A stretch of 64,000 nucleotides of DNA from Micromonospora sp. NBC_01796. GTDB taxonomy: Bacteria; Actinomycetota; Actinomycetes; Mycobacteriales; Micromonosporaceae. The stretch lies in the NCBI RefSeq assembly GCF_035917455.1, contig NZ_CP109078.1, positions 1,054,001 through 1,118,000 on the forward strand, in the 5' to 3' direction. This document shows, piece by piece, positions 34,357 through 42,678 of the stretch. Position numbers and translations under genes: made by a program. Numbering within the stretch: position 1 is the stretch's first letter; each line of letters starts with the position of its first letter. The notes under the pieces were generated by a model. That model did no database searches and was not told the origin of the DNA. It worked only from the letters and a program-made list of their open reading frames with translations.

Positions 34357-35696
34357 CGGGTCGATGGTTGGCTCCGCAGCGCGCCGCGTAGCACCCGCAG
34401 CACGATGCCCGGAGCCAGCAGGCTGGTCGGCGGGTCGATCAGGTTCAGGACCCGGAGGAACGCGGCACCGAGTACGGGGTCGGTGGTGGCCGCCCGGTGC
34501 AGCCGGTGGACGTACGCGTTGACGAACCGCACCTTCGCCGTACGCGGGCCGACCACCTCCGGGAACCGCAGGTCGGTGCCGACCGCGATCGACCAGGGCG
34601 CGTCGATCAGCCGGGCGGCGCCCCGGAAGAACCGCCGGGCCAGGTCGTCCGTCCCACCGGTGAGCAGTTGGCGCAGCAGCAGCGCCTCCAGGCTCGCCAC
34701 GGTCATGCCCTGGCCGTAGATCGGGTTGAAGCTGCACACGGCGTCGGCGACCACCAGGTAGCCGTCGGGGAACCGGCGCAGGTGCTCGTACCGTCTGCGG
34801 ATGCTCGCCGGGAAACGCATCTTGACCGGTTCGCCCGTCGGGGCGGCGGCCCGGAGCACCTCGGCGAACTCCGGTGCGACGAGCTGCCCGGCGTACGCGG
34901 CCAGACCCTCGTCGTCGGTGGGCGGCTCCTCGCCGAGCATGCCGGCGAAGGCGACCGCGAACTGGTTGTCCTCCCGGACGGCGATGATCGCCGACCGTGG
35001 CTTGCCCGGTACGGCGTTCGTCAGCACCCCCAGCAGCCCGTCGATGTGGTGCGGTTCCCGCCGGTAGGTGCGCGTCACATAGGTGACGTCGACGCGTACC
35101 TGGTCTTCGGCCGGGGGCGGGTAGCCGAGCCCCGCCAACCAGACCGGCGTACGGGAGGCGCGTCCGCCGGCGTCCACCACCAGGTCGGCGTCGATCGTGT
35201 ACGCCTCGTCCTCCCCGGCCCCGTGCGGCAGCACCCGTACGCCGGTGATCCGGCTGTGGTCCGGGGTGGCGGTGATGCCCAGCACCTCGGTCGTGGCGAG
35301 GAACTCGACGCCCGGCAGTGCCGCCACCCGTGCCCGTACGGCATGTTCCAGCAGTGGCCGTCCGATGCCGACCGCGTGCAGGGAGGACGGTTTGCGGCGC
35401 ATCAGGTAACCGTCGTTGTACCAGTTCACCTGCCCGTGCAGGTCGACCAGCGGGGCGCTGCGCGAGTGCAGTTCCTCGGTCAGGCCGGGGAACAGCTCGT
35501 CGAACGCCTCCCGACCACGGGCCAGCAGGACGTGCAACTGCCTGCCCTGCGGCACCCCGCGCCGGTTCGCCGGCTGGACCGGCAACCGGTCCCGGTCGAT
35601 GACCACGACCCTGGCGTACGTCTCACTGAGCGCGCGGGCCGCGAGCAGCCCGCCCATGCTCCCGCCGACCACCACGGCGCTGCCGGTGGATGCCAT
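34311..35696 (-). CDS. FAD-dependent monooxygenase-like oxidoreductase
   Basis: 461 residues from the ATG at 35696. The FAD-binding start is SAVVVGGSMGGLLAARALSE with GxGxxG replaced by GGSMGG, then VVVIDRDRLP; RRGVPQGRQLHVLLARGREA and LVVDAGGRASRTPVWLAGLG follow, and VVADAVCSFNPIYGQGMTVA is the second FAD motif (GD replaced by AD). This combination occurs in geranylgeranyl-reductase-like and epoxidase-like flavoproteins found in many actinomycetes with unknown substrate. There is no adjacent biosynthetic gene set. Its 3' end overlaps the secreted peptide gene. Confidence 0.85.
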   Translation of the reverse strand: MASTGSAVVVGGSMGGLLAARALSETYARVVVIDRDRLPVQPANRRGVPQGRQLHVLLARGREAFDELFPGLTEELHSRSAPLVDLHGQVNWYNDGYLMRRKPSSLHAVGIGRPLLEHAVRARVAALPGVEFLATTEVLGITATPDHSRITGVRVLPHGAGEDEAYTIDADLVVDAGGRASRTPVWLAGLGYPPPAEDQVRVDVTYVTRTYRREPHHIDGLLGVLTNAVPGKPRSAIIAVREDNQFAVAFAGMLGEEPPTDDEGLAAYAGQLVAPEFAEVLRAAAPTGEPVKMRFPASIRRRYEHLRRFPDGYLVVADAVCSFNPIYGQGMTVASLEALLLRQLLTGGTDDLARRFFRGAARLIDAPWSIAVGTDLRFPEVVGPRTAKVRFVNAYVHRLHRAATTDPVLGAAFLRVLNLIDPPTSLLAPGIVLRVLRGALRSQPSTRHGRITGGSLGQISP

Positions 35697-35710
35697 GCGC
35701 AGCACTCTAT

Positions 35711-35935
35711 GTGCCGAACCGGTCGCGTTCCGTCTTCGACGTTGCGCACTCGGCCGGGGGTGACCCTCCGTGGGTCAATAGAAGCCATGCCCTCCACCGT
35801 CAGGGTGTCGAGGCGCTGCTCACGGGTTCCCTCGGGACCGGGTGGGCGGCGCTCGTGGCGGTACTCGCCGGAAGTGCGATCGGCATCACGGTGCACGCGG
35901 CGGTCACCCATCTGCCACGCCGTACGCTCAACTGA
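35711..35935 (+). CDS. Possible small membrane protein (uncertain)
   Basis: An open frame of about 74 codons from a GTG at 35711 (or 81 from ATG 35690), ending 10 bp before the DksA-type gene. The last 40 residues contain one convincing hydrophobic span, GWAALVAVLAGSAIGITVHA, followed by a short basic tail. The first half has no clear coding character and includes the promoter region of the divergent monooxygenase. The true start may be later. Treat as a hypothetical gene. Confidence 0.3.
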   Translation: MPNRSRSVFDVAHSAGGDPPWVNRSHALHRQGVEALLTGSLGTGWAALVAVLAGSAIGITVHAAVTHLPRRTLN

Positions 35936-35945
35936 TGGAAGCGCC

Positions 35946-36299
35946 ATGAGCAGGGAAAACGCACCGATCCGTGCGGCACTGCTGCGACTACGTCAGCAGG
36001 CCGAGGCCCAGGCCACAGCGCTGGACGGCGACCTGCGGAGCCTGTTCGAGGCGTCCCGGTCGTCCAACGCCGATGACGAGCACGACCCCGAGGGCTCCAC
36101 CATCGCGTTCGAACGGGCCCAGCTCACCGCCGTAATGGACGCGGCGCGCCGGCAGATCGCCGAACTCGACGTCGCGTTACAACGGCTCGACGCCGGCACG
36201 TACGGGGTGTGCGAGGGATGCGGGCGTCCGATTCCCGCCGAGCGGCTTGCCGTACGCCCCTCGGCCCGTACCTGTGTCGCCTGCGCCGACCGGAGGTGA
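35946..36299 (+). CDS. TraR/DksA-type C4 zinc finger protein
   Basis: 117 residues from the ATG at 35946; GGAAG lies six bases upstream. A helical hairpin (ALLRLRQQAEAQATALDGDL, then FERAQLTAVMDAARRQIAEL) precedes the zinc finger GVCEGCGRPIPAERLAVRPS and CVACADRR. DksA relatives enter the RNA polymerase secondary channel; in actinobacteria most such small proteins are unstudied. It keeps an acidic stretch SSNADDEHDPEGS at the coiled-coil tip, where DksA has its active Asp residues. Confidence 0.85.
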   Translation: MSRENAPIRAALLRLRQQAEAQATALDGDLRSLFEASRSSNADDEHDPEGSTIAFERAQLTAVMDAARRQIAELDVALQRLDAGTYGVCEGCGRPIPAERLAVRPSARTCVACADRR

Positions 36300-36317
36300 C
36301 GGTGCCCTCGGGCGCGG

Positions 36318-37169
36318 TCAGAAGAGAGTCAGCGGCTCGGCCGGGATCGGCTCGGGAAGCGCCGCCAGTTCGGGTACCCGCGCCCGTACCTCGTCGTGGA
36401 AGCGACGGGCGAGCAGGGGCGCGTCGGCGTTGTCCGGGGTGTGGATGAACATGGTCGGCGAGCGCCCCTCGCGCAGCCAACCGGCGACGATCCCGACCCA
36501 GGGCTGCCACCCCTCGACCGTCCGCACCTCGGCGTCCCGGCCCAGGTAACGGACGATCGGCCGGTCGGTCAGCGCGTGGGTACGCAGCGGCAACCGCGGT
36601 TTCTTCGTCCACGCGTCCCGTTCCGCGTCGCTGGTCGGCGGACTCCGGAAGAAGGCGGTGGTGTCGAACGGGATCCATTCCGTGGCCGTCTCGGCAAGCA
36701 CCCCTTCGAGCAGCCGCGCCGAACGGGGGTCGTCGAAGAACGCGGGGTGGCGGACCTCTACGGCGTACCGGTGGGTCTCGGGAAGCCGGCGCAGGAAGCT
36801 CGCGAGGGTGGGGACCTCGGTGGGACCGAACGATCCCGGCAACTGGATCCACAGCGCATGGGTACGCGGACCGAGTGGCTCGATCGCGTCCAGGAAGATC
36901 CGGAGCGGTTCGTCGACGTCGGTCAGGCGCCGTTCGTGCGTGATGGGTTTCGGCAGCTTGAGTACGAACCGGAAGTCGGGATCGGTCTGCTGCGCCCAGG
37001 TGACCACGGTGTCCCTGGCCGGAGTCGCGTAGAAGGTGGTGTTCCCCTCGACCGCGTTGCACCAGCTCGCGTAGTGCCGCAGGCGCTCGTGGGACGGAAG
37101 TGGATGCGGCAGGACGCGCCCCTGCCATGACTTGAGACTCCACATCGCGCATCCCACGTGCAGGTGCAA
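36318..37169 (-). CDS. DUF72 family protein
   Basis: 283 residues from a TTG at 37169 preceded by GGAAGGGG; a longer frame starts at 37262 but overlaps the upstream gene. LHVGCAMWSLKSWQGRVLP, VEGNTTFYATPARDTVVTWA, FVLKLPKPITHERRLT and YAVEVRHPAFF are standard DUF72 blocks, a TIM-barrel family of unknown activity related to the AP-endonuclease-like group. The second half ends with TMFIHTPDNADAPLLARRFH. It follows the DUF1905 gene on the same strand by 82 bp. Confidence 0.87.
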   Translation of the reverse strand: MHLHVGCAMWSLKSWQGRVLPHPLPSHERLRHYASWCNAVEGNTTFYATPARDTVVTWAQQTDPDFRFVLKLPKPITHERRLTDVDEPLRIFLDAIEPLGPRTHALWIQLPGSFGPTEVPTLASFLRRLPETHRYAVEVRHPAFFDDPRSARLLEGVLAETATEWIPFDTTAFFRSPPTSDAERDAWTKKPRLPLRTHALTDRPIVRYLGRDAEVRTVEGWQPWVGIVAGWLREGRSPTMFIHTPDNADAPLLARRFHDEVRARVPELAALPEPIPAEPLTLF

Positions 37170-37251
37170 GACCCCGACCCCTTCCCTGGACCCACCGAAC
37201 CGCTCGGACCCTATCGGGCGTTGACGGATTCGTACCCCGACGGGACCCGGC

Positions 37252-37539
37252 TCAGACGTCAACGGCGAGGCGTACGGTCACCACGTCGCCCAACTCGATC
37301 GCTTCGGCCTTGCGTACCCACGCCTTGATCGGCACGAGGTAACGCCCGTCCTTCGGGAACAGCGACGTCCGCCAGCCGGTCGCGCCGATCCGAGCCGAGA
37401 CCGGGATCATGCCCCAGCCGTACGTCACCAGCGCCGAGGCCGCTTCCAGCGCACCGCACTCCTGCTCCGGCACGGTGACGAAGTGCCACGGCGACGGGCC
37501 CTTCCAGAACCACAGCTCGCCTCTGAACTCCAGGTCCAC
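37252..37539 (-). CDS. DUF1905 domain protein
   Basis: 95 residues. FRGELWFWKGPSPWHFVTVP, GWGMIPVSARIGATGWRTSL and FPKDGRYLVPIKAWVRKAEA cover the whole DUF1905 fold, a small beta barrel often fused to a YdeI-like domain, which is absent here. Function unknown. It is the middle gene of a same-strand group with Imm51 upstream and DUF72 downstream; spacings of 50 and 82 bp allow co-transcription. Confidence 0.87.
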   Translation of the reverse strand: MDLEFRGELWFWKGPSPWHFVTVPEQECGALEAASALVTYGWGMIPVSARIGATGWRTSLFPKDGRYLVPIKAWVRKAEAIELGDVVTVRLAVDV

Positions 37540-37589
37540 GAGATGAGGATAGGAGCCGGACGGTTACGGGAGTGGCCCCGAAACCCTGG

Positions 37590-37928
37590 TCAGTCGTCGA
37601 ACTCGAATCCGTTCGCCTCGGCGTCGGCGACCAACTGCCGCATGCGCTCGGGATCCGTCGCCACGGCGGTCATCCGGATCGCCAACTCCTCCAGCGCGGC
37701 CCGGTCCGTACCGTAGGCGACGAACATGCTGCCCTCCGGGTCGTACGCGAAACGCCCGCCGAGCGCCGGTGCCTCGTTGCTGACCAGCAGTTGGGCCACG
37801 CCTTCCCAGAAGTACCCGTTGGGTTCGTGACCCAGCTCCGCGATCAGGTCGTCCACGTCGGTGGAGCCGGCGTCCAGCGACAGGGAGAACTTGCCCGGGG
37901 TCAGCTCGTGCAGCCGGATCGAATCCAT
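37590..37928 (-). CDS. Imm51-like immunity protein
   Basis: 112 residues from the ATG at 37928; the longer frame belongs to antisense noise. LIAELGHEPNGYFWEGVAQL, GRFAYDPEGSMFVAYGTD and QLVADAEANGFEFDD match the Imm51 immunity family that neutralises toxins of polymorphic secretion systems. No toxin, WXG100 or type VII component is near, so it is an orphan copy or has another role. Assignment rests on remembered family motifs, not a search. Confidence 0.7.
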   Translation of the reverse strand: MDSIRLHELTPGKFSLSLDAGSTDVDDLIAELGHEPNGYFWEGVAQLLVSNEAPALGGRFAYDPEGSMFVAYGTDRAALEELAIRMTAVATDPERMRQLVADAEANGFEFDD

Positions 37929-38008
37929 CGGTGGAGCTTGCCAGCCACCGACATCCGGCGGCAACCGGAGCCGGGACCGGTCCTCGTACACGACGGGCGG
38001 GTGTCGGG

Positions 38009-40129
38009 TCAGCGGAGCACCGGGCGGCAGCCGGGGTCGGAGGTCAGAGCCGGCCGTTGGTCGCGGGCGAGCCGGTCCAGCAGGGACTGGTCCAGGAACA
38101 CGGTGAGCAGGGTGAGGTCGTACCGTTCCCGTTCGACCCGGAGGCAGGTGAGCTGCGACCGGATCTGGTCGTTGCTGAGCATCTCGATGCCACCCCGCTT
38201 CGGCAGGACCATCGTGTACCGCTCGTCGACCCCCAGGATGTGCCCGCCGACCAGACGCTCCTGCGCGTCCTGGCCGGGCTGGGCGACGGCGACCACGCTC
38301 AGCGGCAGGATCGGTGTGGTGACGATGCCGTGCAGACCGATCACTGCCAGCGCGAGTGCGAGCAGAGCCGCACCCCGGGCGAACAGGGGCACGGCCGTAC
38401 GCTGGATCGGCCGTCCGACACCGAACGCGAGCAGCAGCAGCGGGGCGGCGAGGACCACGATCGGGAACGCCTCGCCGAGCAGCAGGGCGGAGATGAGCGT
38501 GGGGGCGAGCAGGATCAGCGCCACCACCGCCGCGCCGGACACGAGCACCCGGTGCCGGGCCGGCCGGTCCTCGCGGGTCGGACCCAACGCGACGCTGTGC
38601 AGGGCGAGCGCGCACCAGGCCAGGTACATCACCGGCCAACTGATGGCGGCGAGCGCGAAACTGATCCACCGTACGTAGTTCGGGATGCGCCGGGTCCACC
38701 GGGCGAAGGCGTACCGGGCGGCGAGGGCCTCCTCGTCGGCCGGGCTGTCGGCGCTGCGCAGGATCAGGCTGCCCACCGCCAGGATCAGCACCGGCACCAT
38801 GGCGAGTTGCCAGAGCGCGGCGAAGACCATCGTGGTGAAGAAGCTGACCGGGTTGATGTTCTGCAACATCAGCAGGGTGAGCTGCATGTTGCCGCCGCTC
38901 TGGATCCACACGTGCAGCGCGGAGACCGTCACGGGGATACCGACGATCAGCGGCCACGGGCCCTGCCAGTCGAAGCCGCGCGTCGGCGTACCACCCGGCC
39001 GGTTGTCCGTGGGCGGGTCGCTCGGCGTCGGCCGGGTTGCCCGGTCGCGCGGCACCAGCCGGAGCACGGTTCGGCGTTGCCGGGGAACCGCCCGGCGTTG
39101 CCGGGGCAGCCGGGACCGGCGGCGGGTGCTCTGCCGGGCCGGGGGTACCGAGGCGTGCCGGGGCACTCGGTGCGGCGATCGGCTCCCGGCCAGCGCCTGC
39201 GGGTCGAGGTCGTCGTAGAGGTTGACGCTGGACATGACGGAGGGCTGGGTCGCCACCAGGCCGGCGCGGCCCAGCGTCCGGTCGTACGCGACCTGCCAGG
39301 GGCTGTTCTGCCGTTTCAGGTAGCTGCTCTGTAGGAAGTGCTCGATCAGCGCCTGGAGATGGATGTCCCCGAGAGGGAGGCCGATGCCGAGCAGTTCGGT
39401 GGTGTCCAGCGGCAGGTCGACCAGGCTGAGTTTGTCCTCCGACCCGTACCGGACGCTGGCGAGCAGGACGCTGGAGGCGACGAAGGCGTCGAACTGACCG
39501 TTCGTCAACCCGTCGACACAGCTCTGCGTGGTGCCGCGGGTCGCAACGGGTATGTCGAGGCGTTGCAGTTGCGACTCGCTGGTCGAGCCGCCGGTCACGC
39601 AGACCCGCCGTCCCCGCAGGTCCCCGAGTTCGCGTACGTCGTCCGCGAGGGCACTGGGCACCAACGCCTCCTGGGTGGCGACCAGGTAGGGGGCGGCGAA
39701 CCGTACCGCCTTCTGGCGCTCCTCGGTGATCGCGAACTCCGCCACGACCAGGTCGACCTTGCCCGTAGCCAGGGCGATGGCCCGCTCCTCGGGAGTCACC
39801 GGCGAGAACACGATCTGGTCGTCCGCGAAACCGAGCGAGTGCGCCAGATATCTGGCGATCTCAACGTCGAATCCGGTCAGTTCCCCCGTCGATTCCCGGT
39901 AGCCCAACAGTGGCCGGTCGACATAGACCCCGATGGTGATCTGTGCCTTACCGCTGAGAGTGGACGCTTCGAGGTAGCCGCTCACGGTCGGACCCCCGCC
40001 TCCGGGTGATCCGGCCTCACGCAGCCCGTAGAAGACGGTGAATCCGAGCAGGAGCAGCGCCAGTAGAGCGCCGATCGTGGCGCGGCTGAATGTCACCGAT
40101 CGCCGCAGGGTAGTCACCATCATCGGCAC
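38009..40129 (-). CDS. Fusion of solute-binding (SBP_bac_3) domain and multispan membrane domain
   Basis: 706 residues. After one membrane anchor (residues about 17-38) comes a complete family 3 amino-acid-type binding domain (about 60-295): ITIGVYVDRPLLGYRESTGE, LTGFDVEIARYLAHSLGF, KVDLVVAEFAITEERQKAVR and GRRVCVTGGSTSESQLQRL. A linker of about 75 residues, Arg- and Pro-rich (TRRRSRLPRQRRAVPRQRR), leads to six or seven membrane spans (about 395-620) and a soluble tail. I know of no transporter with this layout; it might be a sensor. The Arg-rich linker would lie outside the membrane, which is unusual and may mark a pair of frameshifts. Confidence 0.7.
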   Translation of the reverse strand: MPMMVTTLRRSVTFSRATIGALLALLLLGFTVFYGLREAGSPGGGGPTVSGYLEASTLSGKAQITIGVYVDRPLLGYRESTGELTGFDVEIARYLAHSLGFADDQIVFSPVTPEERAIALATGKVDLVVAEFAITEERQKAVRFAAPYLVATQEALVPSALADDVRELGDLRGRRVCVTGGSTSESQLQRLDIPVATRGTTQSCVDGLTNGQFDAFVASSVLLASVRYGSEDKLSLVDLPLDTTELLGIGLPLGDIHLQALIEHFLQSSYLKRQNSPWQVAYDRTLGRAGLVATQPSVMSSVNLYDDLDPQALAGSRSPHRVPRHASVPPARQSTRRRSRLPRQRRAVPRQRRTVLRLVPRDRATRPTPSDPPTDNRPGGTPTRGFDWQGPWPLIVGIPVTVSALHVWIQSGGNMQLTLLMLQNINPVSFFTTMVFAALWQLAMVPVLILAVGSLILRSADSPADEEALAARYAFARWTRRIPNYVRWISFALAAISWPVMYLAWCALALHSVALGPTREDRPARHRVLVSGAAVVALILLAPTLISALLLGEAFPIVVLAAPLLLLAFGVGRPIQRTAVPLFARGAALLALALAVIGLHGIVTTPILPLSVVAVAQPGQDAQERLVGGHILGVDERYTMVLPKRGGIEMLSNDQIRSQLTCLRVERERYDLTLLTVFLDQSLLDRLARDQRPALTSDPGCRPVLR

Positions 40130-40429
40130 AGTGTGTCACCGACCACAACCGGAAGGTCTACGGCTCGACGGGTGAGGCCCGCCGGTTCCAACGACCGGCA
40201 GCCGGGTCCCATCCGGTACGGGGGATTGCCCGTACATACCCGAACGCGTGCACCAAGCGGGTGCCGCGCCCTCGTCCAGTGATGTCGGACGAACGATCAT
40301 CCACGGCCGGTTACACATCGGCGCGAATCACTGACCGCGCGACCGGGACGGGTCCCCCGCCCCCGAACACATACTGGGCTCGCCAAATGCCCTCACCCAC
40401 AATTCCGGAAGCAGATACGGGAGCAGATC
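40130..40429. other. 300-bp intergenic region between divergent genes
   Basis: No gene, RNA or strong hairpin is recognised here. It must hold the promoters of the binding-protein fusion (reading left) and of the secreted/membrane protein at 40430 (reading right, with GGGAGCAG just before its ATG). Confidence 0.5.
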
Positions 40430-41206
40430 ATGTCTTCGATCCCGTCGACCGGCGCGCGTCCGACAAGGCTTCGGCGCTGCCCGCTCCCCGTACGGTTGGT
40501 GGGTCTGATGTTGGCGGCGGGGTTCGCCGCTCTCGTCGTCGCGCAGTCGCCTGCCGTGGCGGCACCCGCGTCGGCCGTGGACTCCGAAGTGGCCGGCACC
40601 TGGGAGGGCGAGTACGTCTGCCAGCAGGGGCCGACCGGACTGACGCTCACCGTGTCCGACAACGGCAGTGGTGCGGTGACGGCCACGTTCCACTTCTACC
40701 CGGTCTCCCGCAATCCCGGTGTGGCGGACGGATCCTTCGAGATGCGCGGGAGCTATTCACCGCCGCGACTCGTACTGGATCCGCACGAGTGGACGAACCA
40801 ACCACCCGACTACGGAATGGTCTCGCTCGACGCCACGTTCACCGAGGGCAGCCCGGACCGGATCAGCGGAAGAATTCCGGGAGACGGCTGCGGGGCGGTG
40901 GACCTGGTCCGTACGTCGGAACAGCCCGCCCGGTCCGTGACGTCGCTGTCTCGGTGCGACCTCGCCGCACTCCAACACTCGGTCGGTTATCTCCTCATGA
41001 TGCCGGCGGCGCTGCTCGGCCTCGCCCTGGCCCTGTTCCTGATGTTCGTCTCGCGGGGCAGGATCACCGGCCTCATCGACGCCGTCATCTGGGCGTTCGG
41101 CCACCGTGTACGGGCGATCGCCGTCAGCGTGTGCCTGCTGTCCGCCATCGTCGGCTGGCTGGTCATGGGGGCGGGCGACGAGGTCATCGCCGGTTGCCCG
41201 ACCTGA
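40430..41206 (+). CDS. Secreted/membrane protein with lipocalin-like N-terminal part
   Basis: 258 residues, ribosome site GGGAGCAG. A signal peptide (basic start, LVGLMLAAGFAALVVAQSPA, cleavage near AVA) is followed by a beta-rich extracellular part (GTWEGEYVCQQGPTGLTLTV, ATFHFYPVSRNPGVADGSFE) with cysteines at about 67 and 155, then two membrane spans near 185-210 and 225-246. The first part looks like a small lipocalin-type barrel. Function unknown. It is divergent from the binding-protein fusion; the pair may be related, but only position suggests this. Confidence 0.75.
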   Translation: MSSIPSTGARPTRLRRCPLPVRLVGLMLAAGFAALVVAQSPAVAAPASAVDSEVAGTWEGEYVCQQGPTGLTLTVSDNGSGAVTATFHFYPVSRNPGVADGSFEMRGSYSPPRLVLDPHEWTNQPPDYGMVSLDATFTEGSPDRISGRIPGDGCGAVDLVRTSEQPARSVTSLSRCDLAALQHSVGYLLMMPAALLGLALALFLMFVSRGRITGLIDAVIWAFGHRVRAIAVSVCLLSAIVGWLVMGAGDEVIAGCPT

Positions 41207-41270
41207 CCGGGGTGCCGGACCCGGACCCCATCCCCGACAGGGGAAATTCAGGATCTGCGCCGCGGAACTG

Positions 41271-41301
41271 TTGACCTCAACGTTTGTTGGGGTTCTAGCG
41301 T
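41271..41301 (+). promoter_or_regulatory. MerR-type promoter with 19-bp spacer
   Basis: TTGACC (41271-41276) and TAGCGT (41296-41301) are separated by 19 bp, longer than the usual 17. The spacer holds the inverted repeat CCTCAAC-GTTT-GTTGGGG (41275-41292, one mismatch). Over-long spacers with such repeats are the hallmark of promoters activated by MerR-family proteins; the SoxR box is CCTCAAG-N4-CTTGAGG. It would drive the ABM gene at 41336. No MerR gene is in the window. Confidence 0.7.
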
Positions 41302-41335
41302 CGACTCCGTACCCACACCTCCGAAGGAGCCGACC

Positions 41336-42016
41336 ATGCGCGTCACCGAACAGCTTCCCGACCTCACCCGTACCGATGTGGGTGTTGCCCTGTCGAGCGA
41401 GTGGGTGCTCGGCACACCCGGCCGGCAGCGAGCAGCGGCGGATGCGATCGTCGCCGCCTGGCAGGACGCCCCCTGGCCGGCCGGACTGCTGTCGTACTCG
41501 ATCTACCTGGACACGGACGGCGAGTTGGTCCGGCACTACTCCCAGTGGGCGGACGAGGCCGCGTTCGAGCGGTTCACCCACGACGGTCGGGCGGCCCGGG
41601 TCGACCGGATCGACGCCGCCGTGCCCGGCATCGAGCGGCGTGACCTGGCCCGGTACCGGATCTACCGGGGCAACCGGGCCGACGACGGCCGGGTCACGGG
41701 CGCGGTGGTGGCGGTGCGGGTCGACACCGACAGTCTCGAACGCTCGCGGGTCTGGATCGACGCGGTGTTCGAGGCGCTCGACGCGGACGGGAACCTGCCC
41801 GCCGGTGGCATCGGAGCCTTCTTCCACATCAGCGACGACGGCACCCACGTGTTGAACTACGCCGAGTGGACGAGCCCCGAGGCACACCTGGAAGCCCTGG
41901 CGGCCAACGGCAACGCCATCTCGAAGGGGCCATTGTGGGACCGCGTCCGGACCATGGAGGGCGTACGGCAGGTGAGCGTCAAGCGCTACCGCCTGCACCG
42001 GACCCTGACCGCCTGA
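41336..42016 (+). CDS. Tandem antibiotic-biosynthesis-monooxygenase (ABM) domain protein
   Basis: 226 residues with GAAGGAG before the ATG. Two ferredoxin-like ABM domains are in tandem: residues about 15-110 (GLLSYSIYLDTDGELVRHYS, QWADEAAFERFTHDGRAARV) and 118-222 (GGIGAFFHISDDGTHVLNYA, EWTSPEAHLEALAANGN). Single-domain relatives are heme-degrading or quinol monooxygenases that act as dimers, so this fusion is a covalent pseudo-dimer. The promoter looks MerR/SoxR-controlled, which would fit a redox-stress role. Confidence 0.82.
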   Translation: MRVTEQLPDLTRTDVGVALSSEWVLGTPGRQRAAADAIVAAWQDAPWPAGLLSYSIYLDTDGELVRHYSQWADEAAFERFTHDGRAARVDRIDAAVPGIERRDLARYRIYRGNRADDGRVTGAVVAVRVDTDSLERSRVWIDAVFEALDADGNLPAGGIGAFFHISDDGTHVLNYAEWTSPEAHLEALAANGNAISKGPLWDRVRTMEGVRQVSVKRYRLHRTLTA

Positions 42017-42098
42017 CCAGCACCTTCGAGCGACGATGTAACGCCACACGCGCGCCGAGCCAAGGAAGGGGTGCAACGGCAACCAGGAGGACGGACTT

Positions 42099-42668
42099 GT
42101 GAACGACTCCGGCACGCAGGAGGGCGACCTGACCACGATCGGGCACGATCCGGCGGCGTTCGAGATCTTCTACCGGGCGCACATCGACATCGTCGGCCGG
42201 TTCGTCGCCCGGAGGGTCGACGACCCCCACACCGCCGCCGATCTGACCGCCGAGGTCTTCCTCGCGGTGATCCACTCGGCGGCGGGCTACCGCGCCGACC
42301 GGGGCAGCCCGCTCGGCTGGCTCTTCGGGGTGGCCCGCAACGTGATCGCCGCCGAGCGGCGGCGGTCGTTGCGCCAGCACCAGGCGAGCGGACGGGTCGC
42401 CGGGCGGCGACTGCTGGACCCCGACGACATCGCGCGGATCGAGGAGCGGATCGACGCCGAGGCGGTGGCCCGCCGGACGTACGAGGCGCTGGGCGGGCTG
42501 CCGGAACAGACCAGGGCGCTGCTCGAACTCGTCGCCGTCGACGGTCTTTCCGTCGCCGAGGCCGCCCAGGCGTTGGGGATCTCCCCGATCGCCGCCCGGG
42601 TACGGCTGCACCGCGCACGCCGGACGGTACGCCTCCTGCTCGCCCACCCCGATCCCGCTTTCTCGTGA
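42099..42668 (+). CDS. ECF-type RNA polymerase sigma factor
   Basis: 189 residues from a GTG start with CCAGGAGG eight bases upstream. Region 2 spans about 18-90 (FEIFYRAHIDIVGRFVARRV, LTAEVFLAVIHSAAGYR, PLGWLFGVARNVIAAERRRS) and region 4 about 125-180 (LPEQTRALLELVAVDGLSVA, EAAQALGISPIAARVRLHRA). The membrane protein 10 bp downstream is its expected partner. No classical anti-sigma zinc motif is seen in that partner. Targets are unknown. Confidence 0.92.
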   Translation: MNDSGTQEGDLTTIGHDPAAFEIFYRAHIDIVGRFVARRVDDPHTAADLTAEVFLAVIHSAAGYRADRGSPLGWLFGVARNVIAAERRRSLRQHQASGRVAGRRLLDPDDIARIEERIDAEAVARRTYEALGGLPEQTRALLELVAVDGLSVAEAAQALGISPIAARVRLHRARRTVRLLLAHPDPAFS

Positions 42669-42678
42669 GGAGACGATC

